From: Drosophila miranda | Lineage: Eukaryota; Arthropoda; Insecta; Diptera; Drosophilidae | DNA length: 64,000 nucleotides | Assembly: GCF_003369915.1 (NCBI RefSeq) | Contig: NC_046674.1 | Coordinates: 14,632,001 to 14,696,000 of the forward strand | Reading direction: 5' to 3' | Part shown: positions 62,201 through 64,000 of the stretch, in pieces | How the letters are laid out: every line of letters begins with the position of its first letter | Numbering within the stretch: the first letter of the stretch is position 1 | The notes under the pieces: generated by a model | Databases searched by the model: none | What the model was told of the DNA's origin: nothing | What the model saw: the letters and a program-made list of their open reading frames with translations, nothing else | Position numbers and translations under genes: made by a program

Positions 62201-63986
62201 CTCATGAACCACCCTTCTTAGCTTAGATACTTATGATTTCGTTTTGTGCCTTTGGTTTAATCTCAGTAATCGCCACGGAGCGCACAAGCAGCGAGCGCTG
62301 TATCTGTATCTGAAATCTAAGATCTGTATCTGTATCTGTAACACCGCTCTAATAGGAACTAAGTCGTAAATGAAGCAACATTCTGTAATTATTGTTTCGC
62401 TAATTGATTTCTTTCTCTTTTAATTTCTGTACACCCAACACTCGACACCTACAACGAATCGAATCGAATCGGTAGACCATCACGCTCTCACTATCGCCGT
62501 GGACAGTTATGACCTGCGGAGGGCGTGCTAGTTACCGACTTCTGAGACACCAACCAAAAGAACACAGACCACAACCAAACCAAACATTCAATCAGCTATC
62601 TTTCCACCAACAAACCAAGCCAAAAAGAAAAACCAAATACTTTCCACTACCAACACATGCCACATGATCTAACACCCACACACACACGGTGCAAGAGCAG
62701 AAGCAGAAGAAGAAGCAACAGCAGCAGCCGCAGCCGCAGCAGCCTGAGAGCCACAGCAGATTGGGACACTAGAGGCAGTTCTAGTGCTAGACACAGTCCG
62801 CACCAAATCGAATCGAATCGAATCAAATCGAACAACGATCTATCTATCTATCTCGTGGTATCCACCAAATACGATTTTCCCATGCAGCATGCAACATGCT
62901 ACATGCAACATGCAACGACAGCAACAGCAACAACGACAACGACCCCGAGAAGCCGCGCTGCCAGCCATGGGCTGCCAATGTAATAGAGAAGTCACTCAGA
63001 ACAACTGTTGTATAAATACTGTTTGACTTTTATGCATAAATATCCATCATTTTGTTGCTGTTTGCAATTGTGTTGTGCAATTGTCTCTCGACCAGTTTGT
63101 TCAGTTCGTTCGTACGTTCGTCAGCTCGTTAGTTTCTTTGTCTTGTGCGCGCGGCTTTCATTTGATTATCTTTTTTTTTCGTTTTTGGTTTGTTTTTGGC
63201 TGAGCAACCGAATCGCAAGGTGCTCTTGAAGATCGAAAAGCAATAACCAAACTGCATCAGCTCTAACTTTATATAAATACATCATGAAAAGCTTCCATTA
63301 ATATTTCATGGTTTGAACTCTGATTGGCCTGCAGAATAATGGATTGAAGGGGGGACACTTCTGAAACTATTCGAAATTTGTTCAAATTGAAATCATTCAG
63401 TTCCCAAAGCGATCTTCCCTCTGCAACTCTTCTAACTATCTAACAAGCCAACCAGCCAGCTAGCCACATACGAATGTGTATAGTACATATAGTTTGTTCC
63501 CTAATAATACTAAAAATCGTTTGTTAATTGCTCAAAACTTGTACAAATGTTTGTCCTGTTTGTAACTTAACCGACATCACATCTACCACACACACCCCTA
63601 ACAAGCTAACACTCAAAGCCATAAGCCATAAGCCATAAGCCAGCCAGTAGACCAAGCTAACAACACATACTCACTCAACCAACCAGCATACCCCACCCAC
63701 ATACTAGACAAAGATTAAACGCTTTCTTTAGACCTCTCCCCAGAGGTAAACCCACCCGATGATCGAGTAAATACACATAACACCCATCCAAATTGTTTGC
63801 ATTACCAACTATATATACATTTAGAGAAGCTATACTACAGTAATATCTGTTGAATGAGATGGAAATACTAATCGCAGCTCTTTGTGTTCGACAGTGTGCT
63901 GCGCCCAAACAACAATATGACTATCACGGGCGGGGGCCACGGCTACAGTCCTCGAAACTCTGTGGAAAACGACGCCTGGACGCTTG
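50249..63986 (+). CDS. Large low-complexity Ser/Ala/Gln-rich protein, unrecognised; 3' end beyond window
   Basis: Five exons in phase: 50249-50759, 55983-57559, 58548-60135, 60212-60383, 63895-63986, then a GTGAGT donor at 63987, so the gene continues to the right; about 1313 codons are seen. The N-terminus has a Thr run then about 13 Ala. Most of the protein is disordered, with poly-Gln, SP/TP sites (TPELPRRG, PKSPSKIPSPL) and RS patches. Better-ordered blocks are EIMDQTADKV; AFTIDHFEASEND followed by YKTMMERFQNRHKRGASMSKLE; SGEYLLKQLRRRKNSLDDVE; RMNKALLMRIERSKQRV; and a charged helix MAMWKRRSTYDPMKAAAE that runs into an Arg/Glu-rich stretch. The look is of a cytoskeletal or centrosomal scaffold; the AFTID segment faintly recalls CEP170 but no FHA domain is seen, so I assign no function. 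The ATG at 50249 is the only one in frame before the donor; alternative first exons are likely given the long 5' region. Confidence 0.8.
50760..55982 (+). other. Intron 1 (coding) of the large rightward gene
   Basis: 5.2 kb intron (donor GTGAGC, acceptor TTGCAG). It contains a CA microsatellite, a heptamer array (51886-51914, ATCACCG), AT-rich sequence and GC-rich short frames near 55.1-55.4 kb. No nested gene is supported. Confidence 0.65.
50949..50972. repeat. AC dinucleotide microsatellite
   Basis: Twelve AC units in intron 1 of the large rightward gene. Confidence 0.9.
57560..58547 (+). other. Intron 2 (coding) of the large rightward gene
   Basis: About 1 kb, GTGAGC donor, AACAG acceptor, AT-rich. 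Nothing else seen in it. Confidence 0.75.
60737..61725. repeat. Diverged duplicated block within an intron
   Basis: Two blocks about 840 bases apart share, in the same order, ACTAGTAAAAGT, a GCGTCT element, a T-rich tract, CCTTT(T)CCTA with ATTTTT(G)AACAGATC, and CCCTTTAAAAGGTATCAA-type sequence followed by a CATATGC/CATGC element. Order, spacing and identity indicate an old duplication with the copies at about 60737-60866 and 61573-61725. Confidence 0.6.
61132..61240. repeat. CT tract and facing GAGA tract
   Basis: A CT-rich run (61134-61162) and an AGAGAG run (61223-61239) lie about 60 bases apart in opposite sense, so the transcript could fold into a stem with the intervening sequence as loop. 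Confidence 0.5.
62694..62750. repeat. AGAAGC/CAGCCG trinucleotide-rich tract
   Basis: Imperfect AGA, CAG and CCG triplets in the intron of the large rightward gene; no flanking splice context makes it an obvious exon. Confidence 0.65.
63617..63644. repeat. AAGCCAT heptamer array
   Basis: Three to four tandem copies of AAGCCAT (ATAAGCC phase) about 250 bases before the exon at 63895. Confidence 0.8.
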
Positions 63987-64000
63987 GTGAGTCCTCAGAG

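Larger units (their letters stand above)
60384..63894 (+). other. Intron 4 (coding) of the large rightward gene
   Basis: 3.5 kb intron (donor GTAATT, acceptor GACAG). It contains a diverged internal duplication (60737-60866 and 61573-61725), CT and GAGA tracts in inverted orientation at 61132-61240, AATCG arrays (62455-62471, 62807-62831), a CAG/AGA-rich tract (62694-62750) and an AAGCCAT array (63617-63644). A possible alternative terminal exon lies near 62478-62513. Confidence 0.55.

Noticed and set aside
1..64000. A biosynthetic, defence or mobile gene cluster hidden in the window
   Set aside because: All strong genes are single orthologues of conserved animal families with ordinary introns; no integrase, reverse transcriptase, transposase or viral reading frame was found, and no CRISPR or operon-like array.

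Overview
This is a eukaryotic chromosome window from a Drosophila genome. The evidence is small spliceosomal introns with GTRAGT donors, AATAAA poly(A) signals, fly core-promoter motifs, dense simple repeats and clear fly orthologues. GlcAT-P, Plod and Ube3a lie next to each other; I recall the D. melanogaster genes (CG6207, CG6199, CG6190) being close neighbours on 3L (Muller element D), so synteny appears conserved. The repeat style (TACTCG, CA and CT arrays) reminds me of the obscura group, but that is only an impression.

Layout. 0.3-2.2 kb (+): an ADCK5-type mitochondrial UbiB kinase-like gene. 3.6-5.6 kb (+): a MINDY-4-like deubiquitinase fold whose catalytic cysteine position reads arginine. 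8.5-13.7 kb (-): GlcAT-P, a type II Golgi beta-1,3-glucuronosyltransferase with a threonine-rich stem exon; its 5' noncoding exon probably lies at 27.6-29.0 kb, across an intron of about 14 kb. 29.9-38.3 kb (-): Plod, the procollagen lysyl hydroxylase; a 2.8 kb intron holds two small secreted one-Ig-domain paralogues on the opposite strand (31.4-32.2 and 33.1-33.7 kb). 39.0-42.7 kb (-): Ube3a, with an AZUL zinc finger and HECT domain. 44.0-47.0 kb (+): a FAM91 orthologue, divergent from Ube3a. 50.2 kb to the right edge (+): a large, low-complexity, Ser/Ala/Gln-rich protein I do not recognise, 3'-incomplete, with introns of 5.2, 1.0 and 3.5 kb.

Exon boundaries were placed by hand from splice signals, reading-frame phase and family similarity, and every multi-exon model closes in phase. 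Several genes serve the secretory pathway and Golgi: GlcAT-P (glycan capping), Plod (ER collagen modification), FAM91 (endosome-to-Golgi carrier capture) and the two secreted Ig proteins. There is no sign of an operon or other functional cluster, and no complete mobile element, RNA gene or CRISPR. The least ordinary items are the cysteine-less MINDY protein, the nested Ig pair with unequal intron content, an unexplained coding-like stretch near 20.1 kb inside the GlcAT-P intron, and a diverged duplication inside the last large intron.
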